Shown here piece by piece: positions 35,564-46,692 of a DNA stretch of 60,186 bases. Origin of the DNA: Sphingomonadales bacterium (GTDB taxonomy: Bacteria; Pseudomonadota; Alphaproteobacteria; Sphingomonadales; Sphingomonadaceae); the NCBI GenBank assembly GCA_014763545.1, contig JACXVD010000019.1:1-60186 (forward strand), read 5' to 3'. Numbering within the stretch: position 1 is the first letter of the stretch; each line of letters starts with the position of its first letter. Position numbers and translations under genes: made by a program. The notes beneath the pieces were generated by a model. That model was not told where the DNA came from. It saw nothing but the letters and a program-made list of their open reading frames with translations, and made no database searches.

Positions 35564-36487
35564 TCAGCCGGCGACGGCTGCAGCAACCTCGGCTGCGAAG
35601 TCGCTTTCTTCCTTTTCGATGCCTTCGCCGAGCTGGAAGCGGACATAGTCCTTCAGCACGATCTCGGTACCGGCGTCCTTCGCCGCCTTGGCGACGACTT
35701 CGGCGACCGGGGTCTTGTTGTCCATCACGAAGACCTGGCTGAGCAGCGCGTTTTCCTTGGCGAATTTCTTCACCGCGCCGTCGACCATCTTTTCCTGCAC
35801 TTCGGCGGGCTTGCCGCTTTCGGCAGCCTTTTCAGCAGCGATCTTGCGCTCACGCTCGATCACTTCGGGGTCGAGGCTGTCGGCGTCGAGCGCCTGCGGG
35901 AAGGCAGCGGCGATGTGCATCGCGATCTGCTTCGCCAGCGGTTCGAGCACGTCGGCCGGAGCCGCGCTTTCCAGCGCAACCAACACGCCGATCTTGCCGA
36001 GGTTGGTGGCGACCGCATTGTGCATGTAAGGCACGATCACGCCCTGCGAGACCGCAACGGTCTTCATGCGGCGGACCTGCTGGTTCTCGCCGATGGTCGC
36101 GACATTGTTGGTCAGCTTTTCGCCCACCGTGCCGCCATCGGGATAGGCCATGTCCTTGAGCGCATCGACATCGTCCGCAGCGGCGCTGAGCGCAACTTCG
36201 GTGGTCTTGCGGACGAAATCCTGGAACTGGTCGTTCTTGGCGACGAAGTCGGTTTCCGAGTTGACTTCGACGGCAACGCCCTTGGTGCCTTCGACGGCCA
36301 CGCCGACCAGGCCCTCGGCCGCGGTGCGGCTGGACTTCTTGGCAGCGGCGGCCAAGCCCTTGGCGCGCAGTGCGTCGACCGCGGCTTCGATGTCGCCATC
36401 GGTTTCGGCCAGCGCCTTCTTGCAGTCCATCATGCCCGCGCCGGTCTTCTCGCGCAGGGCTTTCACGTCAGCGGCAGTATAAGCCAT
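35564..36487 (-). CDS. tsf: Translation elongation factor Ts
   Basis: 307-residue nucleotide-exchange factor for EF-Tu. N-terminal UBA-like part with [20 protein letters not shown], then the core motif [18 protein letters not shown]. Start at ATG 36487; a longer in-frame ATG at 36505 is less typical. Encoded 84 bp downstream of rpsB in the universal rpsB-tsf operon. Confidence 0.97.
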   Translation of the reverse strand: MAYTAADVKALREKTGAGMMDCKKALAETDGDIEAAVDALRAKGLAAAAKKSSRTAAEGLVGVAVEGTKGVAVEVNSETDFVAKNDQFQDFVRKTTEVALSAAADDVDALKDMAYPDGGTVGEKLTNNVATIGENQQVRRMKTVAVSQGVIVPYMHNAVATNLGKIGVLVALESAAPADVLEPLAKQIAMHIAAAFPQALDADSLDPEVIERERKIAAEKAAESGKPAEVQEKMVDGAVKKFAKENALLSQVFVMDNKTPVAEVVAKAAKDAGTEIVLKDYVRFQLGEGIEKEESDFAAEVAAAVAG

Positions 36488-36571
36488 CTGTAGTGTCCTC
36501 TTCAAAAGTGTTCGGCGCCGGGCCGCCTATGTCGTGGCCCGGCGCGCTAATCGCGAATTGTGACGCCGTGC

Positions 36572-37345
36572 TTACGCTTCGGCGGCAGCTTCGTCGGCAA
36601 CCGCGGCTTCGACCGGCGGTTCGGCCATGGCGCCGATGTCGGCACCCGAATCGACCACTGCCCCGCCCTTGCCGGCGAGAGCTGCGTCGCGCACGGCCTC
36701 ACAGTACAGGCGCACGGCGCGGCTGGCGTCGTCATTGCCCGGAACCGGGAAGGCGATGCCGGTCGGATCGACATTGGTGTCGAGGATCGCGACGACCGGG
36801 ATGCCGAGCACGGCGGCTTCCTTGATCGCCAGGTCTTCCTTGTTCGCGTCGATCACGAACATCACGTCCGGAATGCCACCCATGTCGCGGATGCCGCCGA
36901 GCGAAAGTTCCAGCTTGTCCCGTTCGCGGGTCAGCTGGAGGACTTCCTTCTTGGTGAAGCCCGACGTGTCGCCCGAGAGCTGCTCTTCGAGCGTCTTGAG
37001 GCGCTTGATCGACTGGGAGATGGTCTTCCAGTTGGTCAGCATGCCGCCCAACCAGCGGTGGTTGACGAAGTGCTGGCCGCATGCGCGGGCCGCCTGGGCA
37101 ACCGGTTCCTGCGCCTGGCGCTTGGTGCCGACGAACAGCACCTTGCCGCCCGCGCGGGTGGTGGCGGTGACGAAGTCGAGCGCGCGCGCCATCAGCGGCA
37201 CGGTCTGCGACAGGTCGATGATGTGAACACCGTTGCGGGCGCCGAAGATATACGGCTTCATCCGCGGGTTCCAGCGGTGGGTCTGGTGGCCGAAGTGTGC
37301 GCCGGCCTCGATCAATTGGTGCATGGTGACGACAGGAGCCGCCAT
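36572..37345 (-). CDS. rpsB: 30S ribosomal protein S2
   Basis: 257-residue ribosomal protein. [40 protein letters not shown] and [15 protein letters not shown] are S2 signatures. Acidic Ala-rich tail. ATG at 37345 has the upstream purine-rich site GGAAAGGAAA. The upstream region may carry S2 autoregulatory RNA structure, which I cannot prove. Confidence 0.97.
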   Translation of the reverse strand: MAAPVVTMHQLIEAGAHFGHQTHRWNPRMKPYIFGARNGVHIIDLSQTVPLMARALDFVTATTRAGGKVLFVGTKRQAQEPVAQAARACGQHFVNHRWLGGMLTNWKTISQSIKRLKTLEEQLSGDTSGFTKKEVLQLTRERDKLELSLGGIRDMGGIPDVMFVIDANKEDLAIKEAAVLGIPVVAILDTNVDPTGIAFPVPGNDDASRAVRLYCEAVRDAALAGKGGAVVDSGADIGAMAEPPVEAAVADEAAAEA

Positions 37346-37690
37346 AAGTATTTCCTTTCCGGTTGAGCCTCTGGAAGACTGGAACCCGTGCGGAGAGCCC
37401 GCTGCGGGCACCGGTATGAAGTGCCTTCCATGTGGATTTGCCTGCCACCCTTCCCCCGGAAAACCAGCGGATTCGCGGCAAGCGGCGCGCCCTTAGCGCG
37501 ACTGGAGCGGGAAATCCAGCCTCGATTCGTCGCTAAAAAATGGAATCCCGCCGCGAAATCCGCTTGACAGGCGAGAACAAAACAGGAACATTGTGTTCAT
37601 CGAGGGAACACAAACCGTTCGATAGGTGTTTTCACCAAGATATCCACAGCCTGTCAACAGGGCTGTGATCAGGATGGAAAGAACTGGATC
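37346..37690. other. 345-bp divergent regulatory region (rpsB / small membrane protein)
   Basis: No convincing gene. On the minus strand it holds the rpsB leader and promoter. On the plus strand it holds a sigma70-like promoter overlapped by a LexA box (37564-37592), and then a small inverted repeat CACAGCC/GGCTGTG (37645-37667). GAAC and GTTC half-sites also occur as GAAC-N7-GTTC at 37606-37620. Confidence 0.6.
37564..37592 (+). promoter_or_regulatory. Putative promoter overlapped by a LexA (SOS) box
   Basis: TTGACA at 37564-37569, a 17-bp spacer and a weak AACATT -10 element at 37587-37592. Between them lies GAACAAAACAGGAAC (37575-37589), a perfect GAAC-N7-GAAC. Read on the other strand it is GTTC-N7-GTTC, the LexA operator known in alphaproteobacteria. 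The overlap with the -35/-10 interval favours control of the plus-strand gene at 37691 over rpsB. Confidence 0.65.
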
Positions 37691-37969
37691 ATGCTCGGAC
37701 TTCTCATCGTCGCGCTCTTTGCCGCCACCGCCGCCGTATCAGTCCTGGTGCTCGCCGACAGTGCCCTGCGCGCCCGCAATGTGTGGGGCGCGCTGCGGCG
37801 CGAGGCGGCCGAGCTGGCGCGGTATGAGGACCAGATGTTTGCCTCGACCCGGCTGGTGACCTGCAATGCCACCGCCAATGTCACCGTCCGCCGCCATTCG
37901 GGCAATGCGGCCCGTTCGGCGCATCCGCGCTCGATCAGCGTGCGGGCTGGGCTGCGCGCTGCCGCTTGA
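37691..37969 (+). CDS. Small single-span membrane protein, putatively SOS-controlled
   Basis: 92-residue protein of no family I recognise. An N-terminal span (LGLLIVALFAATAAVSVLVL) is followed by a charged helix (RARNVWGALRREAAELARYE) and a basic tail rich in Arg, Ser and Ala. G or C dominates third codon positions, as in real genes here. A GGAAAG site lies just ahead of the ATG. About 100 bp upstream sits a perfect LexA box within a promoter. Its 3' end overlaps the convergent pssA by 35 bp. The layout resembles small SOS-induced inner-membrane division inhibitors such as Caulobacter SidA, but there is no sequence proof of that role. Confidence 0.65.
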   Translation: MLGLLIVALFAATAAVSVLVLADSALRARNVWGALRREAAELARYEDQMFASTRLVTCNATANVTVRRHSGNAARSAHPRSISVRAGLRAAA

Positions 37970-38768
37970 CCCGCGCATAGCGCATCAGCGAAACCGGCAT
38001 CAGGGCGAGGTAGCCCACCCCGATGGCCGTCAAGGTCCACCACGGTTCTTCGAGCAACGCCGCCACAAGGATTCCCGCCAGCGCAATGAACGCCAGCCGC
38101 AGGCTGCGCCGCGGGCGGATCGACGCCCAGCTGAGCGTTGCGAGGTTGGAGATCATCAGTGCTGCAATCGCGACGATCCAGATCCCGACCAGTACCGGGT
38201 CGCGGAACAGCTCGTTGCCCGTTGCGGTCCAGAGATAGAACGGCATGAACGCCAGCCCGGCTCCCAGCGGCGCGGGAATGCCAGTCAGGAAGCCGGCCGA
38301 TTTGTGGGGTTGGTCGTCGAGATCGATCTGCGCATTGAACCGCGCCAGCCGCAAGGCACAGCAAATCGCGTAGGCCAGGGCGGCAAACCACCCCAGTCGC
38401 GGCCAGTCTTCGAGCGACCAGATGTAGAGGATCAGCGCCGGGGCCATGCCGAAGCTGAGCGAATCGGCCAGGCTGTCGAGCTCCGCACCGAAGCGTGACT
38501 GGGCCTTGAGCAATCGGGCAATGCGCCCGTCGATCCCGTCGAGCAACCCGGCCAGCAGCACGGCGAGCACCGCGAAGGTGAAATCGCCGGTAATCGCAAA
38601 GCGAATGCCGGTCAGCCCCGAACACAGTGCGGCGGCGGTGATCGCATTCGGCGCCATCGCCCGCAAGGTGAGCCCACGGCCATGAGGCCGGGCCTGCTGG
38701 ACTTCGTCTTCGGCTGCTTTGGGGCCCAGCCGCACCTGTTGGTCACCGACCGGATCGGAATCGCTCAT
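37935..38768 (-). CDS. pssA: CDP-diacylglycerol-serine O-phosphatidyltransferase
   Basis: 277-residue membrane enzyme making phosphatidylserine. The CDP-alcohol phosphotransferase motif is seen as DGIDGRIARLLKAQ then FGAELDSLADSLSFG. Start at ATG 38768 (MSDSDPVGDQQVRLGPKAAE). It lies 16 bp downstream of psd, so the two steps from CDP-diacylglycerol to phosphatidylethanolamine form one operon. Confidence 0.95.
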   Translation of the reverse strand: MSDSDPVGDQQVRLGPKAAEDEVQQARPHGRGLTLRAMAPNAITAAALCSGLTGIRFAITGDFTFAVLAVLLAGLLDGIDGRIARLLKAQSRFGAELDSLADSLSFGMAPALILYIWSLEDWPRLGWFAALAYAICCALRLARFNAQIDLDDQPHKSAGFLTGIPAPLGAGLAFMPFYLWTATGNELFRDPVLVGIWIVAIAALMISNLATLSWASIRPRRSLRLAFIALAGILVAALLEEPWWTLTAIGVGYLALMPVSLMRYARVKRQRAAQPAR

Positions 38769-38784
38769 GCAGGGGCGCCCGCGA

Positions 38785-39546
38785 TCATTGCGAAATGCCC
38801 TCGAGCAGTTTCTGCACCCCGATTTCCGCCAGGATCGTCTCGCCGGCGATAACCCGCTGGCCCAGCAGCACGCGCGGCGCGGTTCCGGCAGGAAGATAGA
38901 CATCCACCCGGCTGCCGAACCGGATCAGCCCGATCCGCTGCCCCGCCGCCAGCAAGTCACCCGGCTTGACGAACGGCACGATGCGCCGCGCAACCAGCCC
39001 GGCAATCTGGGTGAAGCCGATGGACAGCCCGTCGGAACGCTCGATCAGCAGGTGCTGGCGCTCGTTTTCTTCGCTTGCCTTGTCGAGATCGGCATTCATG
39101 AACTTGCCGGGGATATAGACCACGCGCCGCACCACGCCGCCGATCGGCGCGCGATTGATGTGGACGTCGAACACGCTCATGAAAATCGACACGCGCGTCA
39201 CCTGCCCCGGCGGCAGGCCGGGGTGGCCGCTGCCGTCGTCGCCCACCAGCTCTGCCGGAGGGTCGACCTGGGTAATCAGCGACACCAGCCCGTCTGCCGG
39301 GGAAACGATGAAATTGTCGCCCTGCGGTACGACCCGCTCGGGATCGCGGAAAAATGCGAACACGCCCGCCGACAGCGCCAGCAGAGGCCAGCCGACGATT
39401 TCCCAATCGAGTACCAGCAGGAACAGCAGGCTGATGCCCACCGCTATCGCGCCGAATTTGCGTCCTTCGGGATGGATACCGGGCCAGCGCCAGCTCACAT
39501 CGCCGCGCCCCTGGTTGTCTAATAGGTCACCAGCCATCCGGACCAT
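38785..39546 (-). CDS. psd: Phosphatidylserine decarboxylase proenzyme
   Basis: 253-residue pyruvoyl enzyme that makes phosphatidylethanolamine. [27 protein letters not shown], and the autocleavage region [14 protein letters not shown], where the Gly-Ser pair becomes the pyruvoyl group, are visible. Two hydrophobic spans lie near residues 32-65. Short, archaeal/alphaproteobacterial (type II-like) form. ATG at 39537 is an alternative start. Confidence 0.94.
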   Translation of the reverse strand: MVRMAGDLLDNQGRGDVSWRWPGIHPEGRKFGAIAVGISLLFLLVLDWEIVGWPLLALSAGVFAFFRDPERVVPQGDNFIVSPADGLVSLITQVDPPAELVGDDGSGHPGLPPGQVTRVSIFMSVFDVHINRAPIGGVVRRVVYIPGKFMNADLDKASEENERQHLLIERSDGLSIGFTQIAGLVARRIVPFVKPGDLLAAGQRIGLIRFGSRVDVYLPAGTAPRVLLGQRVIAGETILAEIGVQKLLEGISQ

Positions 39547-39600
39547 CTAGGGACTGGCGCCCGGCTCGACAAGCCAAAGCGGCGCACCATCCCCCGCGCT

Positions 39601-40743
39601 TCATCCCACTTTGCGGATGAACACTGCTCCCACCGAATAGCCCGCGCCGAAGCTGCAGATCAGGCACGTATCGCCTGGCTGCAGATCGTCGCTATGTTCG
39701 GTAAAGGCGATGATCGAGCCCGCAGCAGCAGTGTTGCCGAAGCGATCGAGCACGGTCGGGCTTTCATCCGCACTCGCCTCATGTCCGAAAATCCGCTGGG
39801 CAATCAGGCGGTTCATGCCCGAATTGGCCTGGTGCAACCAGATGCGCCGGAGCGAGGATGGCTCGATGCCGAGCTTCCCGCATTCCTCCACGATCAGCGC
39901 CGAGACCATCGGCACCACTTCCTTGAACACCTTGCGGCCCTGCTGCACGAACATCTTGTCGCCCGCCCCGGCACCGTCGGGGCTACCCCGGTTGATGATG
40001 CCGAAATTATTGCGGATGTTGTTCGAAAACACGGTCTTCATCTTCGAACCGATGATTTCCCAGTGGCTCGGCGGCGCAATCGCCGCATCTTCCACCAGCA
40101 CCGCGACGGCGAAGTCGCCGAAGATGAAATGGCTGTCGCGATCCTGCCAGTTGATGTGCGCGCTGGGAATTTCCGGCGTCACCACCAGCACCGAACGCGC
40201 GTGCCCCGCGCGGACATAATCGGCGGCAGTCAGCACCGCGAAGGTGGTGGAGGAACAGCCGACATTCATGTCGAACGCGAAACCGTCGATCCCCAGCGCC
40301 TGCTGCACCTCGATCGCCACGGCGGGATATTGCCGCTCGGGGCTGGAATTGGAATAGATCACCGCGTCGATCTCCGCCGGATCGCGGCCGATCTTCGCCA
40401 GCGCCTGGCGCGCGGCATTGAGCGACATTTCGGCAGTGATCGACAATTCATCGTCGGCGCGTTCGCGCCAGCGCGGAGCCATGACGTCGATGTCGAGCAG
40501 CGATTCGCCCGACAGCACATGGCGCTGCCTGATCCCGCTCGCCTTCTCGATGAACTCGGCCGAGCTGTGCTGCTTCGGCTCCATCTCGCCTGCCGCGATC
40601 GCAGCGGCGTTTTCGGCGTTGTAGCGATCGACCCAGCGATTGAACGAGGCGACCAGTTCATCATTGGTGATCAAATCCGGCGGTGCGAACATGCCGGTGG
40701 ACGAAATGACGGGGCGACCGCTGAGCTTGACCTTGTCGTTCAT
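39601..40743 (-). CDS. 3-oxoacyl-ACP synthase III family protein (FabH-like)
   Basis: 380-residue thiolase-fold condensing enzyme. The catalytic triad is present: Cys163 in FDMNVGCSSTTFAVL, His in IWLHQANSGMNRLIAQ, and Asn in RFGNTAAAGSIIAF. Compared with housekeeping FabH the N-terminal half is longer (DELVASFNRWVDRYNAENAA) and GCSS replaces ACSG. It may start fatty-acid synthesis from another primer or act in a secondary pathway. No acyl-carrier genes are adjacent. Upstream is tRNA-Tyr. Confidence 0.85.
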   Translation of the reverse strand: MNDKVKLSGRPVISSTGMFAPPDLITNDELVASFNRWVDRYNAENAAAIAAGEMEPKQHSSAEFIEKASGIRQRHVLSGESLLDIDVMAPRWRERADDELSITAEMSLNAARQALAKIGRDPAEIDAVIYSNSSPERQYPAVAIEVQQALGIDGFAFDMNVGCSSTTFAVLTAADYVRAGHARSVLVVTPEIPSAHINWQDRDSHFIFGDFAVAVLVEDAAIAPPSHWEIIGSKMKTVFSNNIRNNFGIINRGSPDGAGAGDKMFVQQGRKVFKEVVPMVSALIVEECGKLGIEPSSLRRIWLHQANSGMNRLIAQRIFGHEASADESPTVLDRFGNTAAAGSIIAFTEHSDDLQPGDTCLICSFGAGYSVGAVFIRKVG

Positions 40744-40807
40744 GCGCCTTGGTTAGTCGCCGCCGCCGGGCCGGGCAATATGTTCGATCAACGGATTGGG
40801 TGCCAAG

Positions 40808-40893
40808 TGGTGGACAGGGCTGGATTCGAACCAGCGTACGCTTGCGCGGGCAGATTTACAGTCTGCTGCCTTTAACCACTCGGCCACCTGTCC
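40808..40893 (-). tRNA. tRNA-Tyr (GTA anticodon)
   Basis: Class II tRNA with a long variable arm. Acceptor GGACAGG/CCTGTCC, anticodon loop CTGTAAA within the stem GCAGA/TCTGC giving anticodon GTA, variable stem CCGCGCAAGCG, T arm GCTGG-TTCGAAT-CCAGC. A73 and an encoded CCA lie at 40808-40811. Confidence 0.96.
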
Positions 40894-41058
40894 ACTTGGC
40901 TTGCCGGAGACGGGCTTGCGCCCGTTGGGAAACGCCCCTTTGGGAGGGGCCACCCGGCCGAGAGGCGCCCCTTTGGCGAAGCGACGCTTGCCTGTCAATG
41001 GGGCCGCTGGCAGGAGGGGGCGGAAAGCGGGCCTATCCCGCCGGAGACAGGAGATTTC

Positions 41059-41853
41059 ATGGCCAAGGGTGAGCGCAAACGCGCGATGCGCGGGCGCGCC
41101 GGACGGATGCAGGGCGGGCGTGGCAGCGGTCGCGCCAGTACGGGGCAAGTGCGCCTGTGGGGCCGCCACGCGGTCGAGGCGGCGCTGCTCAACCCGGCAC
41201 GCAACCACCGCAAGCTGTGGGCCACGCGCGAGGGGATCGCCTCGCTCTGTGGCGATTTGCCGCCCGATTTCGCGGTGGAATATGCCGATGTGGCAGACCT
41301 TGCACGGCTGGTGGCCAAGGATGCGCCCCACCAGGGGCTGGTACTCGAATGCGCGCCGCTGGAGGATGTGTTCCTCGACGAAGTGCTGACCGGCGAGGCA
41401 AATCGCCCGATCGTGGTACTCGACCAGGTGACCGATCCGCATAATGTCGGCGCGATCCTGCGGTCCGCCGCCGCCTTCGATGCCGCCGCTATCGTCACGC
41501 AGGACCGGCACGCTCCGCCCGAATCGGGCGTGGTCGCCAAATCCGCCTCAGGCGCGCTGGAAATCGTGCCGTGGGTGCGCGTGGTGAACCTCGCCCGCGC
41601 GCTCGAGGAAATGGCCGAGGCCGGTTACTGGCGTATCGGGCTGGCCGGCGAGGCCGAGGCGACATTGGCCGACGCCCTGCCCACCGGGCCCGTCGCGCTG
41701 GTGCTCGGCGCCGAGGGCGAAGGCATGCGGCATAATATCACCGCCCATTGCGACGCGCTGGCACGCCTGCCGATCAGCGACGCAATGGAGAGCCTGAACG
41801 TTTCGAACGCGGCGGCCATCGCACTCTATGCTATAGCGACGCGTCAATCCTGA
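41059..41853 (+). CDS. rlmB: 23S rRNA (guanosine-2'-O-)-methyltransferase RlmB (TrmH/SpoU family)
   Basis: 264-residue SPOUT methyltransferase expected to methylate G2251 of 23S rRNA. A basic Gly/Arg-rich N-terminal tail precedes the substrate-binding domain (WGRHAVEAALLNPARNHRKL). Then come the three SpoU motifs: LDQVTDPHNVGAILRSAAAF, VALVLGAEGEGMR and MESLNVSNAAAIALY. ACAGGAG site just upstream of ATG. Specificity for G2251 is inferred from the overall architecture; other TrmH-family rRNA enzymes are possible. Confidence 0.9.
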   Translation: MAKGERKRAMRGRAGRMQGGRGSGRASTGQVRLWGRHAVEAALLNPARNHRKLWATREGIASLCGDLPPDFAVEYADVADLARLVAKDAPHQGLVLECAPLEDVFLDEVLTGEANRPIVVLDQVTDPHNVGAILRSAAAFDAAAIVTQDRHAPPESGVVAKSASGALEIVPWVRVVNLARALEEMAEAGYWRIGLAGEAEATLADALPTGPVALVLGAEGEGMRHNITAHCDALARLPISDAMESLNVSNAAAIALYAIATRQS

Positions 41854-41867
41854 GGGGGAATGCGAAC

Positions 41868-42734
41868 ATGACCGAGCCGACCACATTGCGCCGCCTTGCC
41901 ATGGGAGCCTTTGCCGGGGCGATGGCACTGCTGCTTTCCGGCTGCATGCTGATGCCGGGCAAGTTCGTGTCCGAGATGGTGCTGCTGAAGGGTGGCACCT
42001 TCAGCTACAGCTACGAGGGCGAAATCCACCTGCTGTCGATGAGCAAGCTGGCCCAGATGGGTGCAGCGGCGGACGCCGAATTTACGCCCGAAAGCTGCTA
42101 CGACGAAGATTACAACGACCGCGAATGCACCGATGAGGAAATCGCCGAGCAGAAGGCGGCCTGGGAAGAGGCGGCAGCGGCCAAGCAGGAACGCCAGGCC
42201 AAGGACGCCGAGCAGATGCGCGCCCTGTTCGGCGGGATCGACCCGTCCGACCCGGCATCGGGCGACGAGCTGGCCGCGCGGATGCAGCGCCAGGCAGGCT
42301 TCGACAAGGTCGTCAACAAGGGCGACGGATTGTTCGAGGTCAGCTTCCACGTGAAGGGACGGCTCGACCATGATTTCGTGTTCCCGACCTTCGAACGTTT
42401 CCCGATGTTCGGCTTCTTCGTGATGGCCAATGCGCGCGACGATGGCTCGGTGCGTATCGACGCCCCCGGTTTTGCCGCACAGACGCAGGCCAATCCGATG
42501 GCGGCGATGATGGGCGGCATGAACATGGCCGGCACGCCGGGCGACGGCGATGGCGGCAGCGACATGCCGCCGATGCCGGAAATGGACGGTGTCTTCACCA
42601 TCGTCACCGACGGCGAAATCCTCGCCAACAACACCGACGAGGGACCGGTAGCCGACCCACGCGGCAGGAAGCTGGTGTGGAAGGTCGACCGCAGCACCAC
42701 CGCCGCACCGACCGCACTGATCAAGCTGAACTAG
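41868..42734 (+). CDS. Lipoprotein of unknown function with Met-rich segment
   Basis: 288-residue predicted lipoprotein. Signal and lipobox end in LLLSGC (C26). An acidic, Lys/Ala/Gln-rich helical segment follows (about 95-145), then a conserved-looking beta-rich domain (LFEVSFHVKGRLDHDFVFP). A Met/Gly/Pro-rich stretch (about 203-237; MMGGMNMAGTPGDG) and a C-terminal beta segment end it. Four cysteines or fewer, no catalytic motif seen. ATG at 41868 has a strong GAGGGGGAA site. The Met-rich part could bind soft metals, which is speculation. Confidence 0.75.
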   Translation: MTEPTTLRRLAMGAFAGAMALLLSGCMLMPGKFVSEMVLLKGGTFSYSYEGEIHLLSMSKLAQMGAAADAEFTPESCYDEDYNDRECTDEEIAEQKAAWEEAAAAKQERQAKDAEQMRALFGGIDPSDPASGDELAARMQRQAGFDKVVNKGDGLFEVSFHVKGRLDHDFVFPTFERFPMFGFFVMANARDDGSVRIDAPGFAAQTQANPMAAMMGGMNMAGTPGDGDGGSDMPPMPEMDGVFTIVTDGEILANNTDEGPVADPRGRKLVWKVDRSTTAAPTALIKLN

Positions 42735-42805
42735 GCCAGGCAGCGCAACGGACCGGGGCACTGCCCTGCCCGTTGCGCCATCGCCGGGGCCGGACTGGCC
42801 AAAGA

Positions 42806-42839
42806 AAAACCGCGCCCGGATCAGACCGGGCGCGGTTTT
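42806..42839 (+). terminator. Rho-independent terminator
   Basis: 14-bp perfect stem AAAACCGCGCCCGG/CCGGGCGCGGTTTT with loop ATCAGA, 70 bp past the lipoprotein stop and 48 bp past the convergent HU gene end. A and T runs on both sides make it bidirectional. Confidence 0.9.
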
Positions 42840-42886
42840 CTGTTGGCCGGAATGCGAGGCGTTGCTGCCCGGCGCGATTCCAGGTC

Positions 42887-43159
42887 TTAGTTGACCGAAT
42901 CCTTGAGGCCCTTGCCGGCCTTGAACTTCGGCTGGTTCGATGCCTTGATGGTCATCGGCTCGCCGGTGCGCGGGTTGCGGCCGGTCGAGGCCTTGCGCTT
43001 GGCAACCGAGAAAGTGCCGAAGCCGACCAGGCGGACTTCATCCCCCTTCGACAGGGCCTTGGAGATTGCGTCGAACACGCCTTCCACGGCGTTCGAGGCA
43101 TCGCTCTTCGACAGGCCAGCCGAATCGGCAACCGCGCTGATCAGATCATTCTTGTTCAT
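42887..43159 (-). CDS. hupB: DNA-binding protein HU
   Basis: 90-residue nucleoid protein. MNKNDLISAVADSAGLSKSD, VEGVFDAISKALSKGDEV, FGTFSVAKRKASTGRNPRTG and PMTIKASNQPKFKAGKGLKD cover the whole HU fold including the DNA-binding arm. Sits downstream of lon, the usual lon-hupB order. Confidence 0.97.
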   Translation of the reverse strand: MNKNDLISAVADSAGLSKSDASNAVEGVFDAISKALSKGDEVRLVGFGTFSVAKRKASTGRNPRTGEPMTIKASNQPKFKAGKGLKDSVN

Positions 43160-43225
43160 TCTGGGAACCCCCTAGCTCTTATTGGATCAAAACTTTTCGG
43201 TGAATCGCCTCTCCGATGGGCGGGG

Positions 43226-43254
43226 AATTGAGACGCTTTTCACGCGGGTGTCAA
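43226..43254 (-). promoter_or_regulatory. Putative sigma70 promoter of the HU gene
   Basis: On the minus strand TTGACA (43249-43254) is followed after 17 bp by TCAATT (43226-43231), placing the start of transcription about 60 bp before the HU ATG. Confidence 0.5.
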
Positions 43255-43417
43255 AGGCAAAAGCTGCGGAAACGAGCGGTTTTTTCGCGATTCCACAGAT
43301 TTTGCGACGAATAGTGCAAGGCATTGCGAGGCGAACCGGGCACAGCCGCCCGACCGCCTGCCGGGCGCGCGCCGAGTCGCTGCATTGCAACATGGACGGC
43401 GCGGCCCAGGCAGCCGG

Positions 43418-45518
<2,101 letters not shown>

Positions 45519-45850
45519 GGGCTTCGATTTCCATTGGGCAGCGGATCAGGTCCGCCGCGCTTGGGTCGAATATGGGTAGCACCGCCCCGCCCCGCAATCC
45601 CCGCGCTGCGCTGGCCTGTGGATGCAGCGCCCGGAAATGCGAGACATGGACCGCATGTTACACTGTCCTGGGGCGAAAAAACCGGTGCCCCCCCGCCCGC
45701 CGCTCGCAGCCGGCCGCTCGCGCCGGTCGGCGGGAGGGAGGGAGCTGGGGAGATCGGAAAACCATGCACCCGGCCATGGCAGGGTGGCGCGCTGTAGGAC
45801 AGCGGCTTGCGGGCCGCGCTACATCCCGGATCAGACCGGCTTAGCCCGGA
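45519..45850. other. 332-bp intergenic region upstream of lon
   Basis: No convincing gene. It should contain the lon promoter (minus strand), but I cannot identify a clear heat-shock element. At its left-strand end it holds a tandem repeat of CCCGGATCAGACCG (45825-45838 and 45845-45858), the second copy covering the stop of the oxygenase gene. Confidence 0.5.
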
Positions 45851-45858
45851 TCAGACCG
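45825..45858. repeat. Short tandem repeat, 14-bp unit, 20-bp period
   Basis: CCCGGATCAGACCG occurs at 45825-45838 and again at 45845-45858, separated by GCTTAG. The same 15-mer CCCGGATCAGACCGG forms the apex of the terminator at 42815-42829. Confidence 0.7.
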
Positions 45859-46501
45859 CGTGCCCGTCGTGCCGGCTCTTGTCGAAGGTGTAGAAGCAGC
45901 TGAACGTGTAGCGCGTGCCGCGGGTGATCCGGCGGACCCCGTGGAGATATTCGGCAGTCGAGGGGAAATAGGCCAGCATCCGCGGCTTGAGCTGCGGTTG
46001 CAGCCCGAGCTTGGGGAAATGGATCGCCCCGCCTTCGTAATCGTCGTTGAGATAGATGATCGAGGCGAAGGCGCGCCAGGGCGTGCCATTGGGGCGCCCG
46101 TCCGGCTCTTCGCAATCGGCATGGGCGGCCTGGCTATCGCCCTCGCGCCAGCGGATCAGCTGCAGCGTATCGGAATAGACCGGGTCCATGATCCCGTAAT
46201 CGGCCATGATGTGCCGCACCGTGCGCTGCCGGATCTGTTCCATCAGCGCGAGGATCTGCGGCGGTTGCGAGCGCGGATTGATCATCCGCCCGCGCCACAC
46301 ATTGCCCGGCGGCAGATAGAGTTCCCACGGCGCCTTGCGCCCGCTGGCGAATTTGAGCAGCGTCTGCCGCTCTTCCTCGGTGAGGAAATCCTCGACCGTG
46401 CGCACCGGCTTGCCATTGAGCGTGCGCGCGTGGCGATAGGTGGGGAGCGCACCCGGCGGTTGGATGCCGCCGATCCGGATGAAGGGAAGCTGGCCGGTCA
46501 T
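45851..46501 (-). CDS. 2OG-Fe(II) oxygenase family protein
   Basis: 216-residue prolyl-hydroxylase-like dioxygenase. Iron ligands H127 and D129 in QAAHADCEEPDG and H187 in EYLHGVRRITRGTRYTF, with R197 as the likely 2-oxoglutarate ligand. IIYLNDDYEGGAIHFP is typical of the family. It is distinct from the oxygenase at 22796-23431 (different basic ligand). Substrate unknown. Confidence 0.84.
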   Translation of the reverse strand: MTGQLPFIRIGGIQPPGALPTYRHARTLNGKPVRTVEDFLTEEERQTLLKFASGRKAPWELYLPPGNVWRGRMINPRSQPPQILALMEQIRQRTVRHIMADYGIMDPVYSDTLQLIRWREGDSQAAHADCEEPDGRPNGTPWRAFASIIYLNDDYEGGAIHFPKLGLQPQLKPRMLAYFPSTAEYLHGVRRITRGTRYTFSCFYTFDKSRHDGHAV

Positions 46502-46692
46502 ATTCGCTACTCCACCCCTTCCCGCCGAATCGCGGGATAAGTGGAAGTGTTATCAGTCAATTATCCCGGCACAAGGGCTGCTGCGGCAGACCGATGGCCC
46601 AGGCTCGCAGGCGGTTCTGGCGGATCAATCGATCCACTGGACGCCGGGCCCGCCGGTCTTTCCGGCGGTGCGCTGAACCCGCCGCCCGCCGC

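Noticed and set aside
37641-37648. TATCCACA resembling a DnaA box
   Set aside because: A single imperfect match with no cluster or AT-rich unwinding region, so not an origin.
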